Below are positions 46,691 to 59,000 of a stretch of 64,000 nucleotides of DNA, piece after piece. Under the pieces are notes generated by a model that saw only the letters and a list, made by a program, of their open reading frames with translations, did no database searches and was not told where the DNA came from. The stretch covers positions 17,360,001 through 17,424,000 of the forward strand of contig CP093831.1 of the NCBI GenBank assembly GCA_033063855.1. The letters are read 5' to 3'. The DNA is from Smittia aterrima. Lineage: Eukaryota > Arthropoda > Insecta > Diptera > Chironomidae. The translations under genes were made by a program, and so were the position numbers. Each line of letters starts with the position of its first letter. Position 1 is the first letter of the stretch.

Positions 46691-47568
46691 TGACTTGAAT
46701 TATCTCAGATTGCACAAACACTATTTTCAGCTTTTAATTTGTTTCATGAATTCATGATGTTCAATGAATGTTTTCAATTGGGGCTCTCGTTTAATTATTT
46801 TTCTCATTTCGACGGTTTTATTTTAGTTTTAATTTATTCGAGTTCCAATCTGAATAATTCAAGTTTGCTTCTTTTTTTCAACATCGAGCAAAAGGCTCAT
46901 CACGCCCATCAGCAGGAAAAAAAAGTCACAGCCATACCTTCCCATGCCCTTCAAAGAGGATTTTGCTTTGAGCTCTCCACTCATTTGCGAAATTACGATC
47001 GAACAAAAATGTTTTGCGGCATAAAAATCTCATTCGTTTCCCCTCATCCGGTAATCTTCCCTTCGCTCGTTTTAATCTCAAAAGCTTCAGCATCATGTCC
47101 GACATCTCCTAACAAGCCCTTTTGAAAACAATAGAAAAGTTTTGCAGTAAAATTTGCAATAATTATTCGCTCACTCTCAACTCGAACGTCGCTTTGTTCA
47201 CTTATTTGTTCGCTGTGAAGTAGTTTGCTCTGATTATAGATTTTAATGACGAAAGTTGATTCTCTGAGCTTTCTTTCTTTCTTACTGTCATCTGAATTTT
47301 AATTCTTATTCTCAGTTTAATTTTCTTTCATGCTGATTAAGACGAAAGTATGAAGGAAAAGGAGAATATTCCCATCATTTGGAAAAGTCATTTTGTTATT
47401 CACTTTAATAGTTTATGAACGATTACAACTCTATAATATGTTCAATTAGTTTTTACTTTATGTTGTTTGCTCTCTTTTATGCTAGAAAATGTTGATCTTT
47501 AGAGATTATGGATTAGAGAGAAGAGGAGAGAAGTTAGAAAGAAATATATTTTTCTCTATATTTTTGTT
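46691..47568. other. Spacer and RGS gene 3' flank
   Basis: A 128-codon open frame at 46739-47125 has no protein-like pattern and was rejected. The 3' UTR of the RGS gene should start at the right end; no canonical AATAAA is visible close to the stop. Confidence 0.4.
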
Positions 47569-50500
47569 TTAAAGATATCCAAGTGTGGCGTATGTTTTAA
47601 CGAACGGTGCTTCGACTGTCGTCGTAACGTCCCTGGAACAAATAATTTACGTTAATTAAAATTTAAAACTTAGTTAATGGGGCAATATGAATATGCCGCA
47701 ATGAAAAATAAATTTTATTTCATTGCGGAAAACTTTTTATGAGCTTTGTGGAGCTTTAATAAACCAAAAAGCTTTTATAGATTTATGAAATTTCTGTTTT
47801 TACTTACTCATCTTCCCATGGACACACAGCGTTTCGTTTGGATTTTTCAGGATCAGTTGAGCAGTCAGCTTCCGTTTGCGACTGACTCTGACCTTCACCT
47901 CCTTCCCTTTCTCTCTTCTCCTTACGCTTCTTCTTCCGCTCAACTTCCGGCTTCTGCTCGATATTCTCACACGATTCTGTGAAATTATCTGCGTCGTCTT
48001 CGGCATTATCAACCTCTGTCTCAGCAAGTGGAGCAATTGACGGAGCAGGCGTAGGCGCTGGAGCGACACAGCCTGGAAGTAATCCCGATACCATTGCAAC
48101 CTCATAATCTTCGTCTTGTGACATCGTTTGTTGATGTGCTAAAAGACATTCCTTCTCTTGTTGGTCGTCGTACGACCTGGAGGCGTCTGAACACGTTTTA
48201 GCTGACTCATCGTCATTGTCTTTCATCGAACGCGAGCAAGCGTCGAATTCTTGTGCTAGTTTTGTCTCTTGTTGCGTTTCGACATTGAATTGAGCGTTTT
48301 CCCTGAAATCATCGGCTTGATTGATTGCAACAGCAGTAACAGAAGCCTCAGGGAATTCTTCCGTTGGAATTGTTTGAGTGCTGGTAGATGTGGGCGGTAG
48401 CTGAGATGCTTCAATGGGCCTTGACTGCTGTTTCGATTGCAAATCTTCAACGATGACGGCAGCGACGGATAATTTCCGCTCTATTGACTCACCGGAGTCA
48501 CTCAATGCAATCGATTCTTCTTCAATCACATCATTTGAAAACTTTGTCACCTGATGAGTTGCTTCCTGTTCCTCATCTTTTTCCTCTTCTATACTGTCAG
48601 CCTTATCAATAACCAACGAAAGCTCCGATGCACCATAAACCTCATCGGAAGCTGATGTTGTTGTAACAGTCGGAGGTGGTGTGACGTTAAATTGCAACTC
48701 AGATATTCTGTAATTGAAATTTAAAGTTCCAATCTGCAATTTTCATTAAAATGGAGATTTTATGATATCATAAAAGAGCTTTGCGGAAGCTTCCGCGACA
48801 AAATCTCTCTCGTTATCTAATGTCTCACCTGGGAGCCATCGTCATTGAAGCTCGACGTTGCTCATTTACTGCCGGTGACAAACGTTTTGTACTATGAAAG
48901 TCGCAGTCTAATGTATTCTGTCGTATGCCGCACGACCGTTTCATTCGTTCAGAAACATCGGTATTTACGATATCTGATGACGATGTGAATGGTACGGTTG
49001 GTAAATCAACTTTAAGTTTTGGTCTGCAAAATGAAAACAGTAAAGCTAAGCAATTTTGAAAAAGAAATCAGCCAATTTTTCATCTACTTTGATGCGCTGG
49101 GCGATGGCGATGGTGGAGGTTGTAGCGTTGGCGGGTCGTTTTCGATTGTATCCCAGGGACAAACGCTACAAGCAGTCCCCGAAGACTCAAAAGTCGTTTC
49201 GAGCTGTTTCGTTGGCTCCCTGAATTGAAAATTTAAAACTCAAATTAATTTCTCTTCGTTGAAGGGCTCGCAAACATTTCTTTTGGGTTTCATTATTAAA
49301 TAAACAATCAATTTAATTAAGTCCACCCATGAACTCATGTACTTCACAGATTTTTTGGGGCAACAACCATTACAACTCATGATAGTCACACAGAAGTTCT
49401 ACATTACAACATCGACACACAGATTCGACGTAGGAATGAGTTTTGAGTTCAAAAACTTTTCTCCAAAAAGCTTGGACGATAATTGACTGTCCTATCATCG
49501 TCTCAACTTTGACTAAAAAGCTACTAAACTATTGACAGAATTATTCTGATTATCTCTTAGTCTAATTCGAGTGGAGACACAAAATTAAGCAATCAATGCG
49601 AGAAATCGATAAATTAAACATTTTGATGATATAATCCGAAATGTTTGTACAATAGTTGATAGATTGTGGCGATAGCAATCAGAGATCTCTTTGTTTGCTT
49701 TTGTGAACGCAATCAGCAAATGGCTTCGGTCCAAGCTAAAGCCAATTTCAAACTGATCCGTCATGAATAAAATGCTACGAAACATTAAAAGTGAAAAGCT
49801 AACGACAGAAAAAAATGCTAAAGTTGCGAGAGATAAAAATTAGAATAAAAAAGTTTGCTAACAATTTGAGAAAAAGAGCGACAATGACGGCGAGTATTTG
49901 CTCTTGTCAGTTTTACGTTCCCCAGTTAAATTTGGAATGTCCGAGTGACGGGGTTTTGAGGTTGACGATATAAAGTTGAAGCATCAGTTTGATTGCATTA
50001 CATTTTGCCATCATAATGACTGATGGCTGTGGTTGAATGTTGAATTGTCCTGTCTCTGATGTGGTTTCTTTTATTTAGATTCTCTATTAATCTGCTTGTT
50101 TGACCAAGCAACTGTATTTATTTTTAAAAGCAAATTCCTTAAGTTTAGCACAAATTTGAGTAAAACGATTTACGATGCTTCGCTGGAAGTTTCAAACTTT
50201 CTTTGTTCTCTCACGAACATGAAATTCTCCAATTGAAACTTTTGTTAGTCATAAAATTGTTCATTCGACAAACTCATGAAAACAAAGGAAAATTATTCGC
50301 AAAACTTTTCCATGACTCACACTTGCTGTGTGCAATAAGAACGACAAATCTAGCGCCTGACGAGAAAATGATCGTTAAAATGAAAAAACTTTTCTTGCCT
50401 CGCTTTAAAATAAATTGTCGCTTAAAGAAATTGAACAAGATAGGCAAACAAAAAGATCGATTCTCATTAGATCAAACTTAAACTGAAGTAGATCCTGTTA

Positions 50501-53500
50501 CAAGTATTTCTTTGGTTCGGTTAACAAAGGTGCAATTAAGAATTTGCTCGGGATAAGAACATCTAGGTTGGAACATTTAGAGAGACGATTTTGCATGTTT
50601 CGAGAACAATTTTCTAATTCTCGTGATTACAGAAAGTTATGGGCTTGTTCGAAGTACTTGTGAACAAGTTTTTAAAAGATGCTTGATGCCAAAACAATGC
50701 TTCATTGTAAAACATGAAATTTTCTAGTTCTTCGATCAATGACACAACTAACTTTCTAAAAACATCAAAGGACAACACTTTAAGCTAAACACGAGAAGCT
50801 AAGCTAAGCCAACAAATATTTATTGTGAAAGCAAATAGAGTGGGAGTGAAAGCTAAGAAGATGATAAACTAAAGAATCACGTTCAACGTTTTTGGCAGAA
50901 AATGTTAACAATTAGCGAAATCAAAGCAAGAATCACGACTTTAGAATCGGAGTTTGAGAAAATTTCTGGGGGAATTTGATCTGACTTTTTCGATAATTTA
51001 GTTTCTTACTGAATTCCTTCGGCCAATCTTATATTTCCCGATGGCATATCACCTCTGTAAACATTTGCTGTTCTGAAGAATGAAATATTTGCATGTTTCA
51101 GTTTATTTTTGTTCATGATATAAATATATTTTAACTCAAAAGATATTTAGTTAAATTGAGAATAATAAAGCTTCTTTATCGCAGATCGGCGAGGTATTTT
51201 TTTTATCGTGGATAAGCCGCAACTTTTAGCGGCTATGGGTGCAGTCTTCGAGGGGAAGCTTTCAATGATTTTGACACATTCGCCAGAAGCTCTTAGAAAA
51301 AGTTTATCTCAAAAAAAGCTTTCGCTAATGTCTTGTGAGTGGGAAGTTTCAATGATTAATAACTTGAAGAGCTTCTTGACAAAAGTGTCGAAACCAGCGA
51401 AAGTCTCCCTTAACAACAACGTCCACAATAAACTCGTCCCAACCCTCTCTGCGCATCTGGTTAGCTGAAATGTTTATTGTTGTTGCGAGATAAAGGAAAA
51501 TAAAAAATTCTAGAACTAGGAAAGCAAAATTTAAATGATAGACAGAGTAAATTATGCAAAGCTTAATTTTTTTTCGGCTTCCTACGGTTTTTCATTCGAT
51601 GGATGCTTCTAAAGTTATCCGACAAATGAGCACTAACTCATTCGGTTTCTCCGAGGTAAAAATATGAAAAGCGTTTGCTACTCATACTCTCCTCATGTAA
51701 GTAAGTACATAGCGCCTATGTTTACCAATAAAAAAGCATGATAGAGAAAACATGAAGAGAGGCGAAGCGAGGAAATAAGAAACGAAGCTTTCTTTTTTAT
51801 ATAAAAGCTAAATTATTCATACAAAACCAAAATGTATGACACATAAGAGAAGGAAATGAAAAATATTTGTTGATTCAGACTTTAGCAGTTTGATTAAAGT
51901 CAATTCGGAAACTTCGAGAGATTCCTGTTCATTATTTAAATGTCAAACAGAATTTTGAAAGATAAACTCAAGAAAACTCTTTTGAAGTCAAAGGTAATTG
52001 CAACTTGGAAATTAATAATTCAACGGAAAACTTTAAACCAGAACCACTCGAAAGCTTTCAATTGATTTGTTCTCAGTTCGTTTCCATTTTTTTAAATGAA
52101 AAATGAATAAAACGTAAAGAAAAAGCGTCATGATAGAAGATTACAAGTTACACGATGATGATTATCGTGTGAGAAAGAACGAGAAGGCGAGAAAAGAAAT
52201 CAAGAGAAATTTGAAAGAATTCGTCGACTCACCTAAAAGGAATCTCGCTCAGATTGCTTTGACTATGCGAATGAACAACTTTAGTTGGATCTTTATTAAC
52301 TCCACAAACAGCTAACTCATGAGCTGAGCCCGACAAGCTTCTATCACTGCCACGTCGTCTCGTTAGTGAGGAGTTGTTCGATGTGCCCGGCATCTAAGTT
52401 TGGACAATGGAAAAAGGATTAGAAGACGTTGACTCAGCAAGCGGCCATAACCTTTCAGGCCTAATCCCATGAAATTTATCTCCAAAGAATAAAATTTATG
52501 TTCACCTGAGTTAAGAGAGCGGGATTTGGAGCAGTGGTTGTGGAAGCCTTCTTCTTCGCAGGTCCACCGAACCCAAAGAATCTCTTCTTCTGGGACGGCT
52601 GAATGGCATTTGCTAAGAGATTTTTATAATGCTCTGAGCGAATAAAGCGAGGATAGCAATCTTTCTTTAACAGTAATGTATAGACATGATCAGCAGCAAC
52701 ATCAAACGTGAACCGTGATGGTGATTTCAGGCCTTGCTGGACCTTTTCCATTGTTTTGCCGTCGATGTTGATTTCGCATGGTGCACCTGGTTCAAGAAAC
52801 TCCCTGCGAGCGTAAATAGTAAAATTGGAATAAATATTATCAAAAGCAGAGCATAAAACTCACTCGTAAATGTCTCGAGCTTTCCTGGGAATTTGCGAAT
52901 GCGATGAGCGTCTCATGTCGTTGACAGCCGACCAGAATCGAATGTTTTCATGAGAATATTCTTTACGCAGATAGGCTGTAAACTCTTGAAGGCCCGTTGG
53001 GTCTTTGACGAGCTCTTCTATGGAAATAGACCAACGCTTCACTCGTTTCTCTGTTGGAACTTCGACCATTGCACTGTTCAATTGCCAGAACGTGATGTCC
53101 TCGGTGACCCAAGGATTAGACGGCAGTGCTGGCTGCATTAACGGATCGTAATCAGAGAATGTTTCAAAGTACGTTACGAGGCTCTCGCAAGCCGTTGACA
53201 TTTTCATTCGATTACGTCCCATGGATGTTTTTGTTATTTCGATTTCACGCTTCCAATCTTCTTCCGTTCGTTTTCTCGGTTTTCCCTGTCGATCTCTCGA
53301 TGGCACAGGGCACGGTTCAAGTGGAGTAAACTGTGCAGGTGGCGTTCGATGAACGCGCCAATATGCTCTCTCTTGTGAATCGCTCACAATTTTGTCGCCT
53401 TTCTTTCGATCTTTTGCTAACTTGATTTGCTCTTCCGCTTGCATTGTAATGAAATCCCATTTGCCTTTGAGGTTTTTGTGTAACGAGGCCATAGCTTCAG

Positions 53501-56088
53501 TCTCATATTCCTCGAGTCCATGACGTTGTCGATTCCGTAACGAGCGCTTTGCTAAATAAATTGCATATTCGATTTGATCGGGCGCTTTCTGTTGTCGCCA
53601 TGGCCAATAGTAAGGAGATTGAAAGCGATAGAGCGACGAGTCGTCTTTGACTACTAAAGTTTTTGAGTCGCTGACTGGAAAAAAGTATCCGTGTTGACAA
53701 AGTTGATTCGCCATGTTCAGCGCTTCCGACTCTTCGACGTTCAGTCGTTCCATTAGCCACTCAATCAAATCGTAGCCCATGAACGCTGATGGAATGGAAG
53801 TCAAAAAAATCTTTTGGCTACGCACTGGAACGCCGTTCTCTGTGTCCTGCATCTCCTTCACAAGAGCTTCCATCTGCGCAATAGAATAAGAGAGAAAACA
53901 TGAACTAGCGAACGACAAGCAATTAATGGTCAATGTTGTCACTGATAATTAATCGCCCAAGCTGAATTATAAGCCACGCAATTAAAACTCTATCGACCTC
54001 CGGGCCACACGAAACAATAATTTACGTTCTCGCCTCCTGTACTCAGCGTTTCCAATGCATAATTCTCCTGCAAATGTTCGCTTGTTTAATTTGATTCATC
54101 AACTCATAATTAGAGGTTAAATCGGATTCGTCTACCACAGCCAGTCCTGAGCATTAATTCGATATAACCATCCCATCCAAAAGTGAGCTTTCCGATACCA
54201 ATCGAAGCGCAGATAAAACATTTATGAACAATATAATCTGCGATTCAGCCAATAAAGTTTTGTGCGCTGCTGAAAAGTTTCGCTCGCCGTTACGCAACGT
54301 TCGATAAAATATTCTCTCATGAAAAACGCGTCTCGCGATGGGCGAAGTCAGATTTTCTCGACTCCAATGTTAATAACAGTAAATAATTCGTTTTCTATTC
54401 AATTTGAAGTTGCGAAACGAATAAATAAGCTTCGTGAATGGAGGCAGAGGAAGGCAAATTACATGCCAGACACACGAATATCAAACTAATTTGTAGGAAC
54501 TAGAAAAGTTTTTCCTCTTTGGCGCCGCCAGCTTCATTATTTAGAAGTTCGTTGACGTCGATTCTTACGCGACTTATGAAAAACCTAGAGAGGTTACTCA
54601 AGGACGTGATGGTTCAAGTTGCAATGATTAGTTTCAGATTCTTTGTGAAGCAATTTGAATTCATTGAGCTTTGAGCTTTCAAAGGAAAAATATTTTCATC
54701 TAAATTAGAAATATAAAATTACTCTTGCGATCAAATATCTGCAAGCTGAGCTCGATTTAGTTGGAACTAAATATTCGGTTTTCAAAAACAGAGAACTTTG
54801 TCGCATATTTATTCATTTTCATGTGAGTAAAGTTATTGATATTGAACAAGTCACGCAAATTGCATTCTTCCAAGTATTCAAACTTTGCCGTTCTCCCTCT
54901 GACTCGAAGCACACTATTGAAAGCAGGGGAATATCAGGAAAATCCGGTCAGGATTGTAGAATTAGAGAATATTGCGGATGCGACGTTTTATGCTTCATAA
55001 GTTTTAATTTATTGCACGATGAGAGAACGAGACATGAATTATCGTAGAAAATTCGTTGCAATTTCCTTCTTCAGGATATGACAACCAAAATGGCCCATCT
55101 CAAATAAATTTCTGGATAATTTTTTCTTTTACGATACTTTGCTCGATAAAATAAATCAATATCTTTAGTCAGTGAAATTTACTGCTCGTTTTTATGTTTT
55201 GCTGCGTGAATGTATTAACATAAAATCAATAAAAAAAAGCTTTTCCCCCTTTTGAGCGTAAAACTCAGCTTTTAGAACATTAAAAACATGCCCCAAGTTA
55301 TTTTCGAGGAAAATGGGAGAATCTAACTCACTGCGTAATCAAATTATTGAAGCTTGATTAAACTTGCTTCTAAGATTTGCTCAACAAAAGAACATTTCAA
55401 TTCTTTTAGTAAATTTTTCTAAGAAGGTTAGCTTTCCTCGATCGATAAACACAATTCCTGGGAGTCCCAGGCTGGGAGGAAAATGAACTTTTAAAGAATT
55501 TCAATTCAATGGAACTTAAAATGTTTTCCCCAGAATGAAGCACTGGACATTAAATAGACTTTAAAACTTTGCCTATTCAAACTAATCTGAGTCTTTTGTG
55601 TTGTTTGTTAACAGTAAGCCCAGAACAGCAGATGCAATTCATCCTCTCATATCTCCATTTTGCACGTTACATGAGACTCTCTGCATTGTCGCTCTATTGC
55701 TCGTTATTAACCATCCCACGTACAGTAATTATGATTTTATTGTGATGAGCGTCACAAATGCGAGTTAGTGTATAGAGCTTCATTAGAAAAGTAAAGTGAT
55801 GAGAAAGTTTACCTTATCGAAAGCCATTGGACGTGACAGTTTCTCGATTGGCGCTGTAACCGAAGAAGTAGACGAGGATGAGTGCGATGGCATTGAAGCA
55901 GTCGAAGCGGCTGAGCAGATGGACGATGCCGACGATACTGGACGATCAGCGTACAACACGAGTTGGTTGCTTACGGTTGGAAGTGAAACGGCAGCGGCTG
56001 TCATGGTTGATGATGATGATTCGGTTGCTAGTGAATGGTCGCGAGCTCTGTCTGGTGGTACTTTGTTGTTGGATGGTTGTGGCTCCAT
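47569..56088 (-). CDS. RGS7: R7-family regulator of G-protein signalling (RGS7-like) with long CPW-motif C-terminal tail
   Basis: R7 RGS proteins pair with Gbeta5 through a GGL domain and accelerate GTP hydrolysis on Galpha-o/i. Exons (minus): 56088-55813, 53873-52864, 52803-52506, 52393-52233, 49219-49088, 49023-48829, 48707-47808, 47632-47569. All GT..AG, phases close to 1011 aa; vertebrate RGS7 is about 470-490. Residues 1-92 are Ser/Ala-rich. DEP about 93-185 (SAFMGYDLIEWLMERL), R7H, GGL about 300-365 ending PSNPW, RGS about 371-505 (HENIRFWSAVNDMR, CYPRFIRSEHYK). The human-like part ends near 528. The remaining 480 residues are disordered, Ser/Glu-rich, with CPWD (602-605), CPWE (986-989) and C-terminus FVKTYATLGYL. 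If exon 3 is not spliced, a short form ends 9 codons later. The exon 1 start has strong context (GGCCATGG). Confidence 0.88.
49220..52232 (-). other. 3-kb intron of the RGS gene
   Basis: Separates the exon ending EIPFR from the first CPW-containing exon. Short ORFs on both strands lack ATG or protein-like composition. Nothing recognised. Confidence 0.5.
53874..55812 (-). other. First coding intron of the RGS gene
   Basis: 1.9-kb intron between the N-terminal exon and the DEP-containing exon. No coding exon recognised inside; alternative start exons cannot be excluded. Confidence 0.5.
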
Positions 56089-59000
56089 GGCCTAATTGGC
56101 TCCAGTGACGTATTTATTTTGGCACCAATTTTCCGAACCGTTACGCGTGATACTTTTCTTCGTTAACGGGGAGCTGAATTTGTGGGCGCTTAGAAGTTAT
56201 TTTTTTTTATTTTGAGATATCAGATCCCTTCTTCCAGAAGATTAAGTCTGCTTGTGTAAGTTTGTATATGAAACAGCCTTTTTGACTTCTAAAAGTAGAC
56301 GCTTTCGTTTCGTATTAGATTCTTTCTCGGGTTTAGCTTCAAGCTTTTTGCTTTCGTTAGTTTTCTTCTTTTACTCGCTTGGATTTTTAATAACGTTGAT
56401 ATATTCTTCTTTCCTTATAAGTTGGCAAGTTTATCTTATCCGAACTCCATGTTTGTTTTTAAAAAAGAATACACAACTAAGGAGAAGATGGAACAGGTTG
56501 CATTAGTTTAATGTTAAAACTCTCTCAATCAAACTCACTTTGATGCGTCTCCTCTGTTTTCCAACTAATCGATCTCGTTTTTCTCCTCCACCAATTGGCT
56601 CTGTCGATAGATGGATGGACAATTTTCCTCGATTGCTCGAAGAAAATTTGACGAGACGGCAAATGGGGCTGCGACCGGTACAGAAAAGTTTCTGTTAGAA
56701 GCGGTTCGAGCCCCTGAACCATCTTGATATTACTTCCACATTGATCTAAAAGTAGAGAAGAGGGAAGAGAATTGAAACATTAAGACAGCCGTTAACATCA
56801 TTTAACGTTCAGAGACACGGCTTTACGAGCAATTAAAACATTAGTAAGACGTCCAATGGACACACATACTCCAATATCTAATCTCGTTACCGGTTTACCG
56901 CTCTCGCTCTATTTATTTAGTGCTACCGATCATCAGTTCTGACAACTTGGAACGTGGCTCGAGTAGGCAAATCAGATTATTACATCGACGAAGTGAAGAT
57001 AGCATAGATTGACTGGCAAAGTCCTCGATAACAACGACGATGTTTAATTCCCACATCGAACGCATCACAAAGCCCTTACACGTGGGCATCAATCATATCA
57101 GATTCTTGCTGCAAGCTCATAATTCTATCATTGAAAGAGATGAGAAGCGGCAAATTAGAAAAATGTCATCGGATTGGATTTGAAGGGACAGGAATTGATG
57201 CAGAAGCGATGGAGATTGAAGTGATTGAATATCTGAGAGTTTGCTGATTGGGTAAGTGTTGACTACCGTGATCCCTCGAAGCCTCGAAATAACATTCAAT
57301 AATCTTTGACTCAGCTTTATGTGCCGGGTTAAATGTCTACGAAAAATGAAATCACTGATCAAGCATGCGAAGGTGAAAAAGGCCGGAATTTTTGAGAAAG
57401 GCGACGCTTTCCTTCCTCGCTTTTCGTTCTGATCCGCAAGCAACAAAAAGAGTCAAAATATCCGCATCTGATATCGAAAGGTGGAGCTGAAGGTCTTCAA
57501 TTCTCTGCATAATTGAATGTTTGAGTTGTTCGTTATGAGAATTTGAGGATATTTTCATGAAACGACATCAAGTCAGTCTGTACCTTTGTGAATCTTTCAA
57601 AGACGTTTCAAAGAGTATTCTGCTAGTTTAACCAATCAGTCTGACAACGAGGAAACTTCTTTCTTCCTTTTCAGTCGACAAAGGTCAAAGAAGAGAAAAT
57701 TCAAAGTTTTCTTCGGAGATGACGTCAATTTGATGGAGAATTAAATGAATGAAAACGAGGGAATTTCAAATTATTAATGTGAATTGTTCCCGACCGTAAA
57801 GTTCTCTTGAATTACTTACACAAAGGTTGTCATTTTGCGGCGTTGACGCGAGACCTTCTTCGATCAAAAGAAGAAGAAACAGAACGAGCGAGTTAGTAAG
57901 AAGAGATGAACAATAAACCGTTGCATAACAACTAAACATCATCATAACCATCGTCGTATTTTCAAGTCATTACAATAAACATCAACGTTATGAAGCAATA
58001 AACGGAAGCCAACGGTGAAAGCCTTGCAGCATGAAAAGGAATCGCCTCATCCATTCTAATTTGCTTCTGCTTATGCTTTTCCCCTCTCTCTGATTTGTAC
58101 CTTCCTTACTATTTACGACAATTTAAATTTTTAAGATGAAATCGAGAGCAGCGACGGATATTTTCAACTGCATTTCATTCTCGATTTAATTCAATGCTGT
58201 CAACGATATTACGACGACATGGAAAAAAAATGACAGAAAAGTTTACGTAATAGGATTTAGCATTACGTAACGAGTATGGGGTGAAATACTTAAAACTTCT
58301 GATGAGACTCCTGTCGAAGGATTTCACTGACGTCATAAACCCACGTTGCCTGAGTAAACGCCGCATATATTACAAAGCAATACATTACCAAACGAGAGCA
58401 GAAAAAAAGGAATGAGAGTAACTTACTCAGAGTAAGAGCTTCGGAGAAAAGGCAGAAAATTTTCAACTCAACCCTCCTCCGTCTGCTGTTGAAAAAGACA
58501 AAATAAATGAGGAGAAATATGGCTTCATTCGAAGTCAGCGAGTAGAAGTTTCCCTTCTGAGAAACACAGCAGTGAACGCTCTGGCAAATAATTAACAACT
58601 CAAGCTTCATCAAAAGGTTTCAACAAAACTTAAAAACTTCAACTTTTTACACTCGGCAATTACATTGTAACAACAATAAATTATGGGGGTCTGTAAGCTA
58701 CCGACGACGAGAAAGTTTTGCGTGTTATTATAAGTTTTTAATATTTACGATGGGAAAAAAAGTGTTGAGAAAATTTGAATAGGAAGGGAAACTTTTAGTT
58801 AGCAACAAAAAAGGAAAAATGATTTTCCTGAGGAGAAAAAACTTCAAGAGAACTTGAAGGAAGAGGTCTTTGTCTCTCATCTCTAGGGTCATCATCTCTC
58901 TTGACTTCTTAAGGACTTAAATTTGTGATGAACTTATTTTGTGGTGAAGAAGTTATATTCAAAGGGTGACCATCTCCATCGACTCACGCAAAATGGTTAC

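Noticed and set aside
46739..47125. 128-codon ORF on the plus strand
   Set aside because: Phe/Ser/His-rich reading through T-rich sequence with no splice, poly(A) or protein-like support.
47804..49219. Tail of a separate GPR158-like receptor gene
   Set aside because: CPW motifs first suggested this. However, no seven-helix exons are present nearby on this strand, and exon 52393-52233 links the RGS exons to the CPW exons with matching phase on both sides.
51208..51468. 86-codon ORF in the RGS intron, plus strand
   Set aside because: Begins at GTG rather than ATG and has no acceptor that would make it an internal exon.
56690..56725. tRNA T-arm-like GGTTCGAGCCCC
   Set aside because: No A-box or acceptor stem could be placed on either strand.
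58290..58613. 107-aa hydrophobic minus-strand ORF
   Set aside because: Composition follows local T-rich sequence; no recognised topology, poly(A) signal or splice partner.
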